From assembly GCA_020833325.1 (NCBI GenBank), contig JAJHQN010000002.1, positions 1 to 46,839 of the forward strand: a DNA stretch of 46,839 bases. The letters run 5' to 3'. Below, one piece after another: positions 38,423 through 46,839 of the stretch; the first letter of the stretch is position 1; every line of letters begins with the position of its first letter. The position numbers were made by a program, and so were the translations under genes. The notes beneath the pieces are model-generated. The model searched no databases and was not told the origin of the DNA. It was given only the letters and a program-made list of their open reading frames with translations. This stretch comes from Desulfurococcaceae archaeon. Lineage in GTDB: Archaea > Thermoproteota > Thermoprotei_A > Sulfolobales > Acidilobaceae.

Positions 38423-39871
38423 GTGGCGCTCAAGGATTTAAGGGATGCTATTATAGCCTTAGAGAAATGGGGGTTACTTAGGAGGGTTAAGGTTGAGGTA
38501 AACCCATTGCTAGAGGTTGCTGAGATAGCTAGAAGGACTATGTACAGGAGGGGTCCTACTCTGCTATTTGAGAACATTAAAGGCTATCCAGGCTGGAGGA
38601 TGGCTACGAACCTTTTCAGAGACATTGATACTATAAAACGACTTTTAGGTGTCGAAAGACTGGAAGATGTGGGGGAGAGGCTTGTCAAACCTCTTACGAG
38701 CCCTCCTCCTATAGGTTTAACTGATAAGCTATCGACACTCTTTGATGTTCTAAAGCTTGGTATGTACACTCCTAGGAAGGTTTCCAGGGGGTTATTCGAA
38801 GATAACGTTATAGAGTCTATGGGTTTTGATAGAACACCTATACCCAAAACTTGGCCTGGTGATGCTGGTAGGTACATAACCTATGGTCTCGTCCTCTCAA
38901 GGGATCCTGAGAGTGGTGTGAGTAACATGGGTGTGTATAGGGTTCAGATATTGGATGGTAGTAGAGCTGTTATGCATTGGCAGGTTCACAAGAGAGGGGC
39001 TTTAGCCTGGCAGAAGGTTAGAGAGCGTGGTGTTAAGAGGCTTAAGGTGGCTATAGCGGTGGGATCTGATCCGGGGACCATGCTGACTGGAGCCCTCCCA
39101 GTCCCTTACCCTATAGATAAGCTTCTCTTCGCCTCAGTGGTTAGGGGTTCAGCTTTAGAAGTTGTAGACCTAGATGGGGTTCTCGTCCCCGCTAACGCTG
39201 AGGTCGTCTATGTCGGTGAAGTTGATACTGGGATCTTGATCGATGAGGGGCCCTTCGGAGATCACAGGGGTTACTACACACCACCAGCAAAATACCCTCT
39301 CTTCAGGCTGGAGAGAGTGTATCATAGAGATAACCCGATATACTATTTCACAGTTGTCGGTAAACCTGTTCTAGAAGATGCATGGATTGGCAAGGCAGCT
39401 GAGAGGATATTCCTACCATTTATGAGAATGCTGTTGCCGGAGATTGTCGATGTAAACCTGCCACCTGAGGGGCTTTTCACGGGGGGTGTAGCTATAGTGT
39501 CGATAAAGAAGAGGTATCCTGGTCATGCTAAGAAGGTTATGCTAGGCTTGTGGGGGCTTGGGTTGTTCAGCCTGGTTAAGGTTATAATAGTTGTTGACAG
39601 CGATGTTAACGTCCACGATCTAGGTCAAGTTCTATATGCTATAAGCACATGTATGGACCCCCAGAGGGATGTTGTTGTAATACCCTATGCTGTGACAGAT
39701 GAACTAGATCACACAGCCATGGAGGGAGGCTACGGGTCTAAGCTAGGCATAGACGCTACTAGGAAGTTTAAGGTGGAGAACTACGGTAGAGAATGGCCTG
39801 AAGAGGTTAGCCCCGATCCTGAGACGGTGAGACTTGTTGACTCTAGGTGGAAAGACTACGGAATCGACTAA
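38423..39871 (+). CDS. UbiD-family decarboxylase
   Basis: DLRDAIIALEKWGLLRRV..., PKTWPGDAGRYITYGLVLSRDP, EGPFGDHRGYYTPP, EVDTGILIDE. Confidence 0.92.
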   Translation: MALKDLRDAIIALEKWGLLRRVKVEVNPLLEVAEIARRTMYRRGPTLLFENIKGYPGWRMATNLFRDIDTIKRLLGVERLEDVGERLVKPLTSPPPIGLTDKLSTLFDVLKLGMYTPRKVSRGLFEDNVIESMGFDRTPIPKTWPGDAGRYITYGLVLSRDPESGVSNMGVYRVQILDGSRAVMHWQVHKRGALAWQKVRERGVKRLKVAIAVGSDPGTMLTGALPVPYPIDKLLFASVVRGSALEVVDLDGVLVPANAEVVYVGEVDTGILIDEGPFGDHRGYYTPPAKYPLFRLERVYHRDNPIYYFTVVGKPVLEDAWIGKAAERIFLPFMRMLLPEIVDVNLPPEGLFTGGVAIVSIKKRYPGHAKKVMLGLWGLGLFSLVKVIIVVDSDVNVHDLGQVLYAISTCMDPQRDVVVIPYAVTDELDHTAMEGGYGSKLGIDATRKFKVENYGREWPEEVSPDPETVRLVDSRWKDYGID

Positions 39872-40757
39872 GAGGTTAGAGGCATACACGAGGATCATTA
39901 GGCCTGTTACAGCCTTCTCAACAGTGCTCGCAGCTATAGGAGGCTTGTTCTACGCAGGTAACCCCTTGGAGTACTCTGGAATCCACATACCACTACTCGT
40001 TGTTATAGGCGTCGCGCTAGCGCATTTTAGCGTTAATGCTTTAAACGACTACCTAGACTATAAGAGCGGCTTAGACCTTCTAACCCCGAGAACGCCCTTC
40101 AGCGGTGGATCTAAGGTTCTCATAGACGGTATCCTATCACCTATTGAAGCTCTAGGGGTTGCAATAGCCCTTCTACTCCTAGCCTTAGCTATAGGGTTGT
40201 ATCTAACACTGTACAGAGGGCTCCTGGTACTAGTATTAGCTGTTACAGGAGCTCTGATAATAGCTACGTATAACAAGTTCCTTGTTAAAATAGGTTTAGG
40301 GGAGATAGCGGTATGGGCTAAGGGTGTCCTAGTCTTCGTGGGAGCCCACTACACGGTAGCGGGGTTTATGACGTTAGAGGCTATAGCAGTAGGCATGGTT
40401 TATGGCGGGGTTTCAGCACTCATATTATATGCTAACTTCATCCCAGATGTGGAAGCGGATAGAGTGGTGGGGAGGAAGACCTTACCAGTACTCCTAGGGG
40501 GCAGAGCCTGGCTAGGGTATCTCATGATATCACTAACGGTAACCCTAATACTCATACTGCTAGTAACCTTAAAACTCCTAAACCCTCTAGCTTTCCTAGC
40601 GGTGATACCGTTAGCTTTAACATACAAAGTTGCTCTTAAGCTGAAAACCAGCAAGGATCTTAAGGATGTAGTTGAAGCTCTAGCGCTTAACGCTAGAATA
40701 TGTAGAGGTGTTGACGTAATAGTAACCGTTGCTATCGTAGTTGGAGCTCTCCTCTAA
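39834..40757 (+). CDS. UbiA-family prenyltransferase (MenA-like)
   Basis: SVNALNDYLDYKSGLDLLTPRTPFSGGSKVL, NFIPDVEADRVVGRKTLPVLLG; multi-TM. True start probably downstream of 39834. Confidence 0.85.
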   Translation: MLTLGGKTTESTKRLEAYTRIIRPVTAFSTVLAAIGGLFYAGNPLEYSGIHIPLLVVIGVALAHFSVNALNDYLDYKSGLDLLTPRTPFSGGSKVLIDGILSPIEALGVAIALLLLALAIGLYLTLYRGLLVLVLAVTGALIIATYNKFLVKIGLGEIAVWAKGVLVFVGAHYTVAGFMTLEAIAVGMVYGGVSALILYANFIPDVEADRVVGRKTLPVLLGGRAWLGYLMISLTVTLILILLVTLKLLNPLAFLAVIPLALTYKVALKLKTSKDLKDVVEALALNARICRGVDVIVTVAIVVGALL

Positions 40758-40834
40758 GCCCCTCCGGCTCCTATGCTGGAGGTAAGCTAATCTTTTTAAG
40801 CTAACTGTTTTTAGGTTGTAAAGCGTTTTTTTGC

Positions 40835-41302
40835 TTGGTGGTGGGCTTGCCTGGAAGGAGGGTTGCTGTCGGCTCCGACGACTTATACCCTGCGGCTAGA
40901 TCTGCTGTTGAGTACTTGAAGAGGAAGGGTTTTGAGGTTGTAACAGTTGGCTCTGTTAAATCTGGTAAGCCCGAGCCGTGGCCTAGTGTTGCGATCGAGG
41001 TTGCAGAGATGGTTGCCAGGGGTGAGGTTGACTGGGGCGTGCTCGTATGCTATACGGGGACTGGGGTTTCAATAGCTGCCAATAAGGTTAGAGGGGTTAG
41101 AGCAGCTCTATGCAATGATGCTGAGACAGCTAGAGGCGCTAGGTTGTGGAATGATGCTAATGTTCTGGCTATGAGTGGTCGTCTCGTAACAGAGGTTTTG
41201 GCTAGGGAGATTATAGATGCTTGGCTCTCCGTTGAAAATATTGATGAGAGTGAGAGGGGTAACATTGAGTTCCTGAAGCGATATGATGAGGGTAGAAGGT
41301 AG
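40835..41302 (+). CDS. rpiB: Ribose-5-phosphate isomerase B / LacAB family
   Basis: RRVAVGSDDLYPAARSAVEYLKRKGFEVVTVG, GVLVCYTGTGVSIAANKVRGVRAALCNDAETARGARLWNDANVLAMSGR. Confidence 0.88.
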   Translation: MVVGLPGRRVAVGSDDLYPAARSAVEYLKRKGFEVVTVGSVKSGKPEPWPSVAIEVAEMVARGEVDWGVLVCYTGTGVSIAANKVRGVRAALCNDAETARGARLWNDANVLAMSGRLVTEVLAREIIDAWLSVENIDESERGNIEFLKRYDEGRR

Positions 41303-41316
41303 GGGAGGATAGGAGT

Positions 41317-42843
41317 TTGAGTATATGGGATAGGGTGGCTCGTGGTAGTATAGCGCTCTCCATAGGATCCATAGTCTCGCTAGTGATAGCATCTATAGGT
41401 AGTATCATTATAGCCAGGACGTTAGGCCCTGAGAACTATGGTTTAATACCAGTGATAATGATAGCACCAAACATGCTCATGGCGCTAAGCGATCTAGGCA
41501 TATCAACTGCTATTACAAGATACGCTCCCATGAGAGGCTATGGTAACCCCTACATAGTGACAGGTGTTGCCATCAAGGCTGCCACGGGGCTTCTAGCCTC
41601 TCTAGCCTTAGCTCTAACAGCGGGCTACGTAGCTGAGGCCCTTGGAAGGCCCTACGTTGAGCCATATATTAGGCTTGTAGCAGTACTTGTAGTGGCAAAC
41701 TCTATAGTATCAGCTGTGACATCAGCCCTCATAGGCTTAGGGAGTTACTTTACCAGCGCTGTTATACAGGCTTCACTAACAACCTTAAGGGTTATAGTTG
41801 GAGCAGGTCTTGTTGTAGCTGGTCTCAGCGTCCTAGGAGCGGTTCTAGGCCATGTTATAGCTTGGAGTGCCCTAGCACTTGTATCTCTAGCGTTACTCTT
41901 ATACCATGTGGGTCTTAGTGGTAGACCATCACTTAGGATTGCGAGGGAGATGCTAGCTTACTCCACACCCCTCTACCTCCCAGGCCTCCTAGGCATACCT
42001 CTGGGGCAGCTCTACTACTCGATCCTAGCTAGGGTGGCGTCAAACTGGGATTTAGGGAACCTAGGTGTAGCAGGTAACCTTATGACCGTTATTGGTAGTG
42101 TTGGAGGAGCTATATCAACGAGCCTGCTATCAAGCTTCCCACTACTACTAGGTGATAGGGATGGCCTATCTAAGGCTGTTGAGAAATCTATAGTGTACAC
42201 AGCTCTCATAATGCCGGCCATGGCTGGAGGTGTTATAGTGTTAGCTGAACCACTCCTACTAACCCTCTACGGCCACTCCTACAGCATGTCACCTTTATAC
42301 GCATCGCTAACAGCTCTAGGCGTAATGCTAGCACCCCTAGGCTCCTACGTGTGGGGTGCATACATGGCTAGCATTGGTAGAACAGATGTGCTCCTCAAAG
42401 CCGGCATTCTAGGAGCTCTCACAGGAATCCCAATATACATCACCCTAACACTAACAACGGGGGTCATAGGGTACATAATAGCAGGTATCATAGACTCGCT
42501 CATCGTAACAACATATCTACTCACGGTAGCCTCAAACAACGGTGTCCACGTAGACCTAAGAACAACCTTTAAAATGATAACACCAACAATAATAGCTTTA
42601 ACAACAGCAACACCAGCACTACTAATACCAGAGGACCCGCTAGTCAGATGGATACTAGCACCCCTAACCTACATATTAACACTAGCAATAGTAACCCCTG
42701 TGATAGCCGGATCAGAGGTGTTATCAGAGATAGCCATGGCACTAGGGAGAGCGGGCTTCATAGGGTCACTCATAGCACTAGCAATAAACATAGATGTTAG
42801 GGTAGCAGAAAAAATATGGGGGTCTGAAGGTAAACGTAGCTAG
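41317..42843 (+). CDS. Oligosaccharide flippase (Wzx/MATE-like)
   Basis: About 12-14 TM protein, IARTLGPENYGLIPVIMIAPNMLMALSDLGISTAITRY. Confidence 0.85.
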   Translation: MSIWDRVARGSIALSIGSIVSLVIASIGSIIIARTLGPENYGLIPVIMIAPNMLMALSDLGISTAITRYAPMRGYGNPYIVTGVAIKAATGLLASLALALTAGYVAEALGRPYVEPYIRLVAVLVVANSIVSAVTSALIGLGSYFTSAVIQASLTTLRVIVGAGLVVAGLSVLGAVLGHVIAWSALALVSLALLLYHVGLSGRPSLRIAREMLAYSTPLYLPGLLGIPLGQLYYSILARVASNWDLGNLGVAGNLMTVIGSVGGAISTSLLSSFPLLLGDRDGLSKAVEKSIVYTALIMPAMAGGVIVLAEPLLLTLYGHSYSMSPLYASLTALGVMLAPLGSYVWGAYMASIGRTDVLLKAGILGALTGIPIYITLTLTTGVIGYIIAGIIDSLIVTTYLLTVASNNGVHVDLRTTFKMITPTIIALTTATPALLIPEDPLVRWILAPLTYILTLAIVTPVIAGSEVLSEIAMALGRAGFIGSLIALAINIDVRVAEKIWGSEGKRS

Positions 42844-42848
42844 CTCCA

Positions 42849-45035
42849 TCAACCTCTAAAGGCTTTTGGTAGCTTAATCCAGAGTAATGCTAGAAACACA
42901 GCTATAGCCGCCCCAGCTACAATATCGCCGGGAAGCCTTAACCATACCAACCTCTCAACATCGGGAAGAGACCATATAGCAGGACCTCCCCACGGAGTTT
43001 CAAGGCCCTTCAAAGCCCAATAACCGGAGGTGGTAACGAGATCAAACTGCTTAAGCATTAGAGGTCCTAGGGATAGGAGGACCTGGAGGTAGAAGCCTAG
43101 AGCGTATACCACAATAGCGTACCTAAGCCTCCTAAGCCAGCTATCGTCAAGAGCTCCAGCTAGGTAGAACGCTACAACCCACATGAGGATGGTTGGCGTC
43201 CCATAAGCCATGGGCATTGATAGGTGAGCGTGAACCATCGTACCCTGGCTTCCGTGGAGGTAGTAGTTTATAACAGGCATGTTGATCATACCAGCTCCAA
43301 AAGCTATAACACCCATAGCGCCTCCTAGTGCAGCTACGAGTATGAACGTCACTATGGTTTTCTGAAGCTCATTAACAAGCCTCCCTCTAAGCCATAATAG
43401 GATAGAATAGGCTATAACAAACCCTAGTGGGATGGCCTCAAGGGTGCTGAATACAGCGCCTACGTAAAGCCAGAATGTTGGTTGTCCACCCCAGTAGTAG
43501 TGGTGTGCTGTCCCGATCATACCCGTGGCTATCTCTAAGACAGCATCCACACCTGCTACCGTTAGACCTAAAACTGGTGGTATTACACCTGTTATTACGA
43601 GCAGTAGGATTAAGATGGTTATTACAATTGGAGGCCAGAATCCCTCCACAAAAGCGTGTATCGTAATCCACCTGAAGTACTCGTCAACAACAAAGTGATC
43701 CCAAGGCCTAACTATGGGTAGAGCTCCGATGAAAGCACCAACTCCTGTGCCCGCAAGTGCTATGGATAGTATTCTTGAGAAAGGTCTAGTCAGCTCAGGT
43801 CCTACCCTAGATGCTTTGTAGAAGAGGTACGCTAGATACCATGCAACAACAGCTATTAGGACCAGGTATAGTGTCCCCTGGCTGATAACAGGTCTACCTT
43901 GCGAGCCCACTATGAACCATAAGGGGTCCGGTATTAGGCCTAGATAGCTAGCCCATATGCCTAGCAGCGTTAGAATAGCTACGAGAGCCCCAGCTCCCAG
44001 GATTAAGATTACCCTTGAAGGGCTTAGGCTCACGCCAAGGTATGGGAGTGCGAAGAGCGAGAAGCTAACCCAGGTGACTACTATCCAGAGTATTGCTAGG
44101 TTGTAGTGTAGAGCTCTTGCAACGTTGAATGGTAGTATGCTGTTTATACCGTGTATGCCGTAGAGTGTTGTCTGCTCTGCGTACTTGTGCATTATGTAAC
44201 CTCCAAGTAGGCCTTGAACTGAGAGTCCTAGAACAGCTAAGGCCATACCAATCAAAGCTATCCTCTGAGCCTTCGTTGGTGGCGGTAGGGTTACTGTAAC
44301 CCTCTCGGCATGCCATTGCTCGACGAGCTTAGCTATTATAAGCCCTGCGATGACCATAGTGGAAGCTAGTAGTATGAAGAAGGTAATCCATGTAGCTTTA
44401 GTCACATCCAACTTGGGCTCAACGATACCAGGCATGTAGGGGAACCCGTTGGTATATCCCGCTAGGGCTGTCATAGCACCCCAGGTGAAGAATGCAACTA
44501 TCTTCCTAACCTCCTCTCTATTAGTGATCAGGTTGGGTCTTAACCCGAGCTCCTCAGATCTAGGTCCTAGAAGCTCGGCGAAGTATTCTACTGCAACATC
44601 AAACCCTCTACCAAAGGCCTCGCTAACAACCACAACACCTCTACTACCATCTAGAACAGTAGAGTACCTTGGGTTAAACTCAACTTTAAGAGCTTCCCTA
44701 ACATCCTTGAGAACCTCTGGGTTACCTAGACTAACAGGCTCCCTAAGCCCAGCCTCCCTAGCTAGGATAGCTAACGTGTAGGCTGTATAATCGATACCGA
44801 AATAGCCACCAAACCCCAGGAAGCTCCCATAGTCAAGGATACCATATCTCTGAGCAAGAACCTTACCCTCCTTAACATCATCCCCTGTAAAGAGAATCCT
44901 ACCATCCCTTGTAACAACCTTCTCGGGAATAGGCGGCATATGAGTGAATGTATAGTAGGCCATAGCGAAATACACTAGGTACACTAGGATAGCAGCTATT
45001 AAAACCAGCGTACCCCAATCCCTCCAGTTGACCAT
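42849..45035 (-). CDS. norZ: Quinol-type nitric oxide reductase (NorB/NorZ family heme-copper oxidase)
   Basis: GFGGYFGIDYTAYTL fused N-terminal domain; HCO core FWPPIVITIL, GTAHHYYWGGQPTFWLYVGAVFSTLEAIP, VHAHLSMPMAYGTP. Confidence 0.9.
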   Translation of the reverse strand: MVNWRDWGTLVLIAAILVYLVYFAMAYYTFTHMPPIPEKVVTRDGRILFTGDDVKEGKVLAQRYGILDYGSFLGFGGYFGIDYTAYTLAILAREAGLREPVSLGNPEVLKDVREALKVEFNPRYSTVLDGSRGVVVVSEAFGRGFDVAVEYFAELLGPRSEELGLRPNLITNREEVRKIVAFFTWGAMTALAGYTNGFPYMPGIVEPKLDVTKATWITFFILLASTMVIAGLIIAKLVEQWHAERVTVTLPPPTKAQRIALIGMALAVLGLSVQGLLGGYIMHKYAEQTTLYGIHGINSILPFNVARALHYNLAILWIVVTWVSFSLFALPYLGVSLSPSRVILILGAGALVAILTLLGIWASYLGLIPDPLWFIVGSQGRPVISQGTLYLVLIAVVAWYLAYLFYKASRVGPELTRPFSRILSIALAGTGVGAFIGALPIVRPWDHFVVDEYFRWITIHAFVEGFWPPIVITILILLLVITGVIPPVLGLTVAGVDAVLEIATGMIGTAHHYYWGGQPTFWLYVGAVFSTLEAIPLGFVIAYSILLWLRGRLVNELQKTIVTFILVAALGGAMGVIAFGAGMINMPVINYYLHGSQGTMVHAHLSMPMAYGTPTILMWVVAFYLAGALDDSWLRRLRYAIVVYALGFYLQVLLSLGPLMLKQFDLVTTSGYWALKGLETPWGGPAIWSLPDVERLVWLRLPGDIVAGAAIAVFLALLWIKLPKAFRG

Positions 45036-45092
45036 ACGTATTCCACCTTATCCAAGTATGTCTAATATGTAAAACAAAGTAGTATATGTTAG

Positions 45093-45108
45093 CCCTAAAA
45101 TTTTAGGG
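45093..45108. promoter_or_regulatory. Palindrome CCCTAAAATTTTAGGG, candidate operator upstream of norZ
   Basis: Perfect 16-bp palindrome 58 bp upstream of norZ start; same half-site as 45825-45840. Confidence 0.65.
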
Positions 45109-45222
45109 GAAGCGTACTTATGTAGGAGAGTGCACTATGCGATCCACGACTCTCTCTAATCTTCGATTGTTGAAGGGGAAAACTATGAAACTTGAATTCA
45201 CTCCTACATTTAGAGAAACATG

Positions 45223-45783
45223 TTATCTTCTAAGAATACCTTCAACTTCATTGAGGAGTTTAATTAGCTGTTCGTGGACCCCCGATCCTATAGTGTTGAT
45301 CTCTATCTTCTCAAACTCCTCCACTAACCTTTCATCTTCATTCACACTCATCAGCTCATCGGCTATCTTGAATAGTACGTTATCCTCCTTGAATATATGC
45401 TCTCTGATTAACCCAACATAGCTTAAAGCACTATCCACAGCATCTCTCCTCGCTTCAGGATCTCTCTCGATGTTCTCTAGATCCTCTTCTAAGGCTTTAA
45501 TAAGCCTTCTGCCGATATCGTGTTCCACAAGCATTACCCCTATAGGCCCTCCTTCTCTTGGAATACCCTTAGATTCTAAGAATGGGAAGAGAGCTCTCTC
45601 CTCTTTCCCGTGATGGCATTTATCTGTGAATTCCTTAAAGAACCTTAATAGTAGTGCGAAAACCTCCATGTTTACAGTTTCCCCTCTATATAGTTTTAAT
45701 GCTGCATCCTCTAGTAAGCTTGCTGCCCTCTCTATCACTCTATGCTCCTCCATTAACGATTCCAGTGCTTTCATAGGCTTCAA
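45223..45783 (-). CDS. Hemerythrin (HHE) domain protein
   Basis: LMEEHRVIERAASLLEDA, TDKCHHGKEERALFPFLE, LVEHDIGRRLI, YVGLIREHIFKEDNVLFKIAD. Confidence 0.92.
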   Translation of the reverse strand: MKPMKALESLMEEHRVIERAASLLEDAALKLYRGETVNMEVFALLLRFFKEFTDKCHHGKEERALFPFLESKGIPREGGPIGVMLVEHDIGRRLIKALEEDLENIERDPEARRDAVDSALSYVGLIREHIFKEDNVLFKIADELMSVNEDERLVEEFEKIEINTIGSGVHEQLIKLLNEVEGILRR

Positions 45784-45824
45784 CCGGTGATATGAAAAGA
45801 GTTACTAGAGGTTAACACTAGTAC

Positions 45825-45840
45825 CCCTAATATATTAGGG
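45825..45840. promoter_or_regulatory. Palindrome CCCTAATATATTAGGG, candidate operator upstream of hemerythrin
   Basis: Perfect 16-bp palindrome 42-51 bp upstream of hemerythrin start, 75-84 bp upstream of the divergent HTH gene. Confidence 0.65.
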
Positions 45841-45914
45841 TTGTTCATGTCACGTTTAAGCTTCTACTTTTAGGTTTTCCCTACTCTATTATACAATTGA
45901 GTATGCTTGATTAG

Positions 45915-46562
45915 GTGTATTTCATGGCTAGGAAGGTTGTCGACGCATTAATAGCTATTAATAAGTTCGATTGCCCCCTCATGATAGCTTTAACTAGCAT
46001 AGACTTGAACCCTAGATTTTACAACATTAACGTCTCTGAGTCTAAGGTAACACATATACTAGCTATAGAGGGGGGCGATGTTAAACGCCTTACAAGGATA
46101 GCGGGGAGACTGGGTTTAAAGGTTAGGTATATTGATACACGAGGAGGTATAATATGGATTGAAAACTATGCACCGTGTAGCTTTTGTAGAATACTCTTCA
46201 GCCTGGGTGGGGTACCTCTAAGCCTGGATCTTAACGATAAAAAAGTACCACTCTACAGGATATTACTTCCCAGTAGGAGATCGTTTCTAGCTATGAGGGA
46301 GAAACTTGAGGCCTCAGGTTTAGAACCTCAACTACTACGTGCCGGTTACAGGTTAAGGGTGGCTAGGCTAACACCTATGCAGATGAGAGCCCTCGTCATA
46401 GCCTATGAGAATGGATTCTTTGACTTCCCTAAGAGAGTGAATCTTGAGGCTCTATCTAAAATGCTGGGTGTGAAGCCGTCAACGTTAGATGAGATTCTCA
46501 GGAGGGGGTTGAGGAAGCTGGTTGAAGAGTATATCGCTAGAGAGGAGCCCATAAGACTTTGA
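45915..46562 (+). CDS. HTH_10 (bacterio-opsin activator-type) DNA-binding protein
   Basis: C-terminal LTPMQMRALVIAYENGFFDFPKRVNLEALSKMLGVKPSTLDEILRRGLRKLVEEYI; N-terminal part with Cys (FDCPLM, APCSFC). Likely start ATG 45924. Confidence 0.85.
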   Translation: MYFMARKVVDALIAINKFDCPLMIALTSIDLNPRFYNINVSESKVTHILAIEGGDVKRLTRIAGRLGLKVRYIDTRGGIIWIENYAPCSFCRILFSLGGVPLSLDLNDKKVPLYRILLPSRRSFLAMREKLEASGLEPQLLRAGYRLRVARLTPMQMRALVIAYENGFFDFPKRVNLEALSKMLGVKPSTLDEILRRGLRKLVEEYIAREEPIRL

Positions 46563-46664
46563 ATACCCTCTAGCAGCTCCCATCAGCTAGCATGGCCCGT
46601 CTTGGTTTGAATGTATTAACGCTTAATAACCTTAAGTTTTAAAAGTCCTCTTGGTGGGAAGAGC

Positions 46665-46839
46665 TTGGATGCTGAGAGGCTGGCTTACACTCTAAGCTAT
46701 GCTAGTGAACTTTTCAAGGTGCTCTCCGATCCTACCAGGCTACTCATATTCATGTATTTAGCTAAAAGGGGTGAGGCTTCTGTTAAAGAAATTGCCGAGG
46801 CTCTCGGGAGACCTGAGAATCTCGTATCATATCATATAA
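46665..46839 (+). CDS. ArsR-family HTH regulator (3' truncated by window)
   Basis: TTG start at 46665; LDAERLAYTLSYASELFKVLSDPTRLLIFMYLAKRGEASVKEIAEALGRPENLVSYHI. Confidence 0.85.
   Translation, partial: MDAERLAYTLSYASELFKVLSDPTRLLIFMYLAKRGEASVKEIAEALGRPENLVSYHI

Noticed and set aside
1-46839. CRISPR arrays, rRNA genes, intact transposases, prophage
   Set aside because: No regularly spaced direct repeats, rRNA sequence, full-length transposase or phage structural genes were seen on reading.

Overview
The window looks like a contiguous chromosomal segment of a thermophilic crenarchaeon (Thermoproteota). Supporting signs are sn-glycerol-1-phosphate dehydrogenase, aIF5A, archaeal CCA-adding enzyme, UPF0200/UPF0201 genes, an intron-containing tRNA-Ser(CGA) and a class II LysRS. 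Most of it is ordinary coding sequence: a BMP-type nucleoside ABC transporter beside an HTH-phosphoribosyltransferase regulator, a MoxR/DUF58/DUF4350/DUF4129 cluster, a second MoxR+VWA pair, QueC, ROK kinase, GDPD, pyruvate kinase, thpR/cca, an NMT1-like ABC transporter, UbiD/UbiA, RpiB, a flippase and a quinol-type nitric oxide reductase. The best leads are: (1) two 16-bp palindromes of form CCCTAA-N4-TTAGGG, one upstream of the NO reductase gene and one upstream of a hemerythrin gene, beside a Cys-containing HTH_10 regulator, suggesting an NO-responsive regulon; (2) a perfect 24-bp palindrome TCGTTGATTTACGTAAATCAACGA between a kinase and a purine-type PRTase gene, with a 20/24 match between the HTH-PRTase regulator and the nucleoside transporter, suggesting a PurR/GfcR-like purine-salvage regulon; (3) a CuA cytochrome-oxidase subunit II gene with all recognisable Cu ligands but two in-frame stops (TGA, TAG); (4) a possible C/D box sRNA; (5) a TnpB C-terminal remnant overlapping a 12-bp-stem hairpin, plus other degenerate hairpin repeats that may be traces of IS200/IS605-type elements. 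No CRISPR array was seen. All identifications are by eye; no searches were run.
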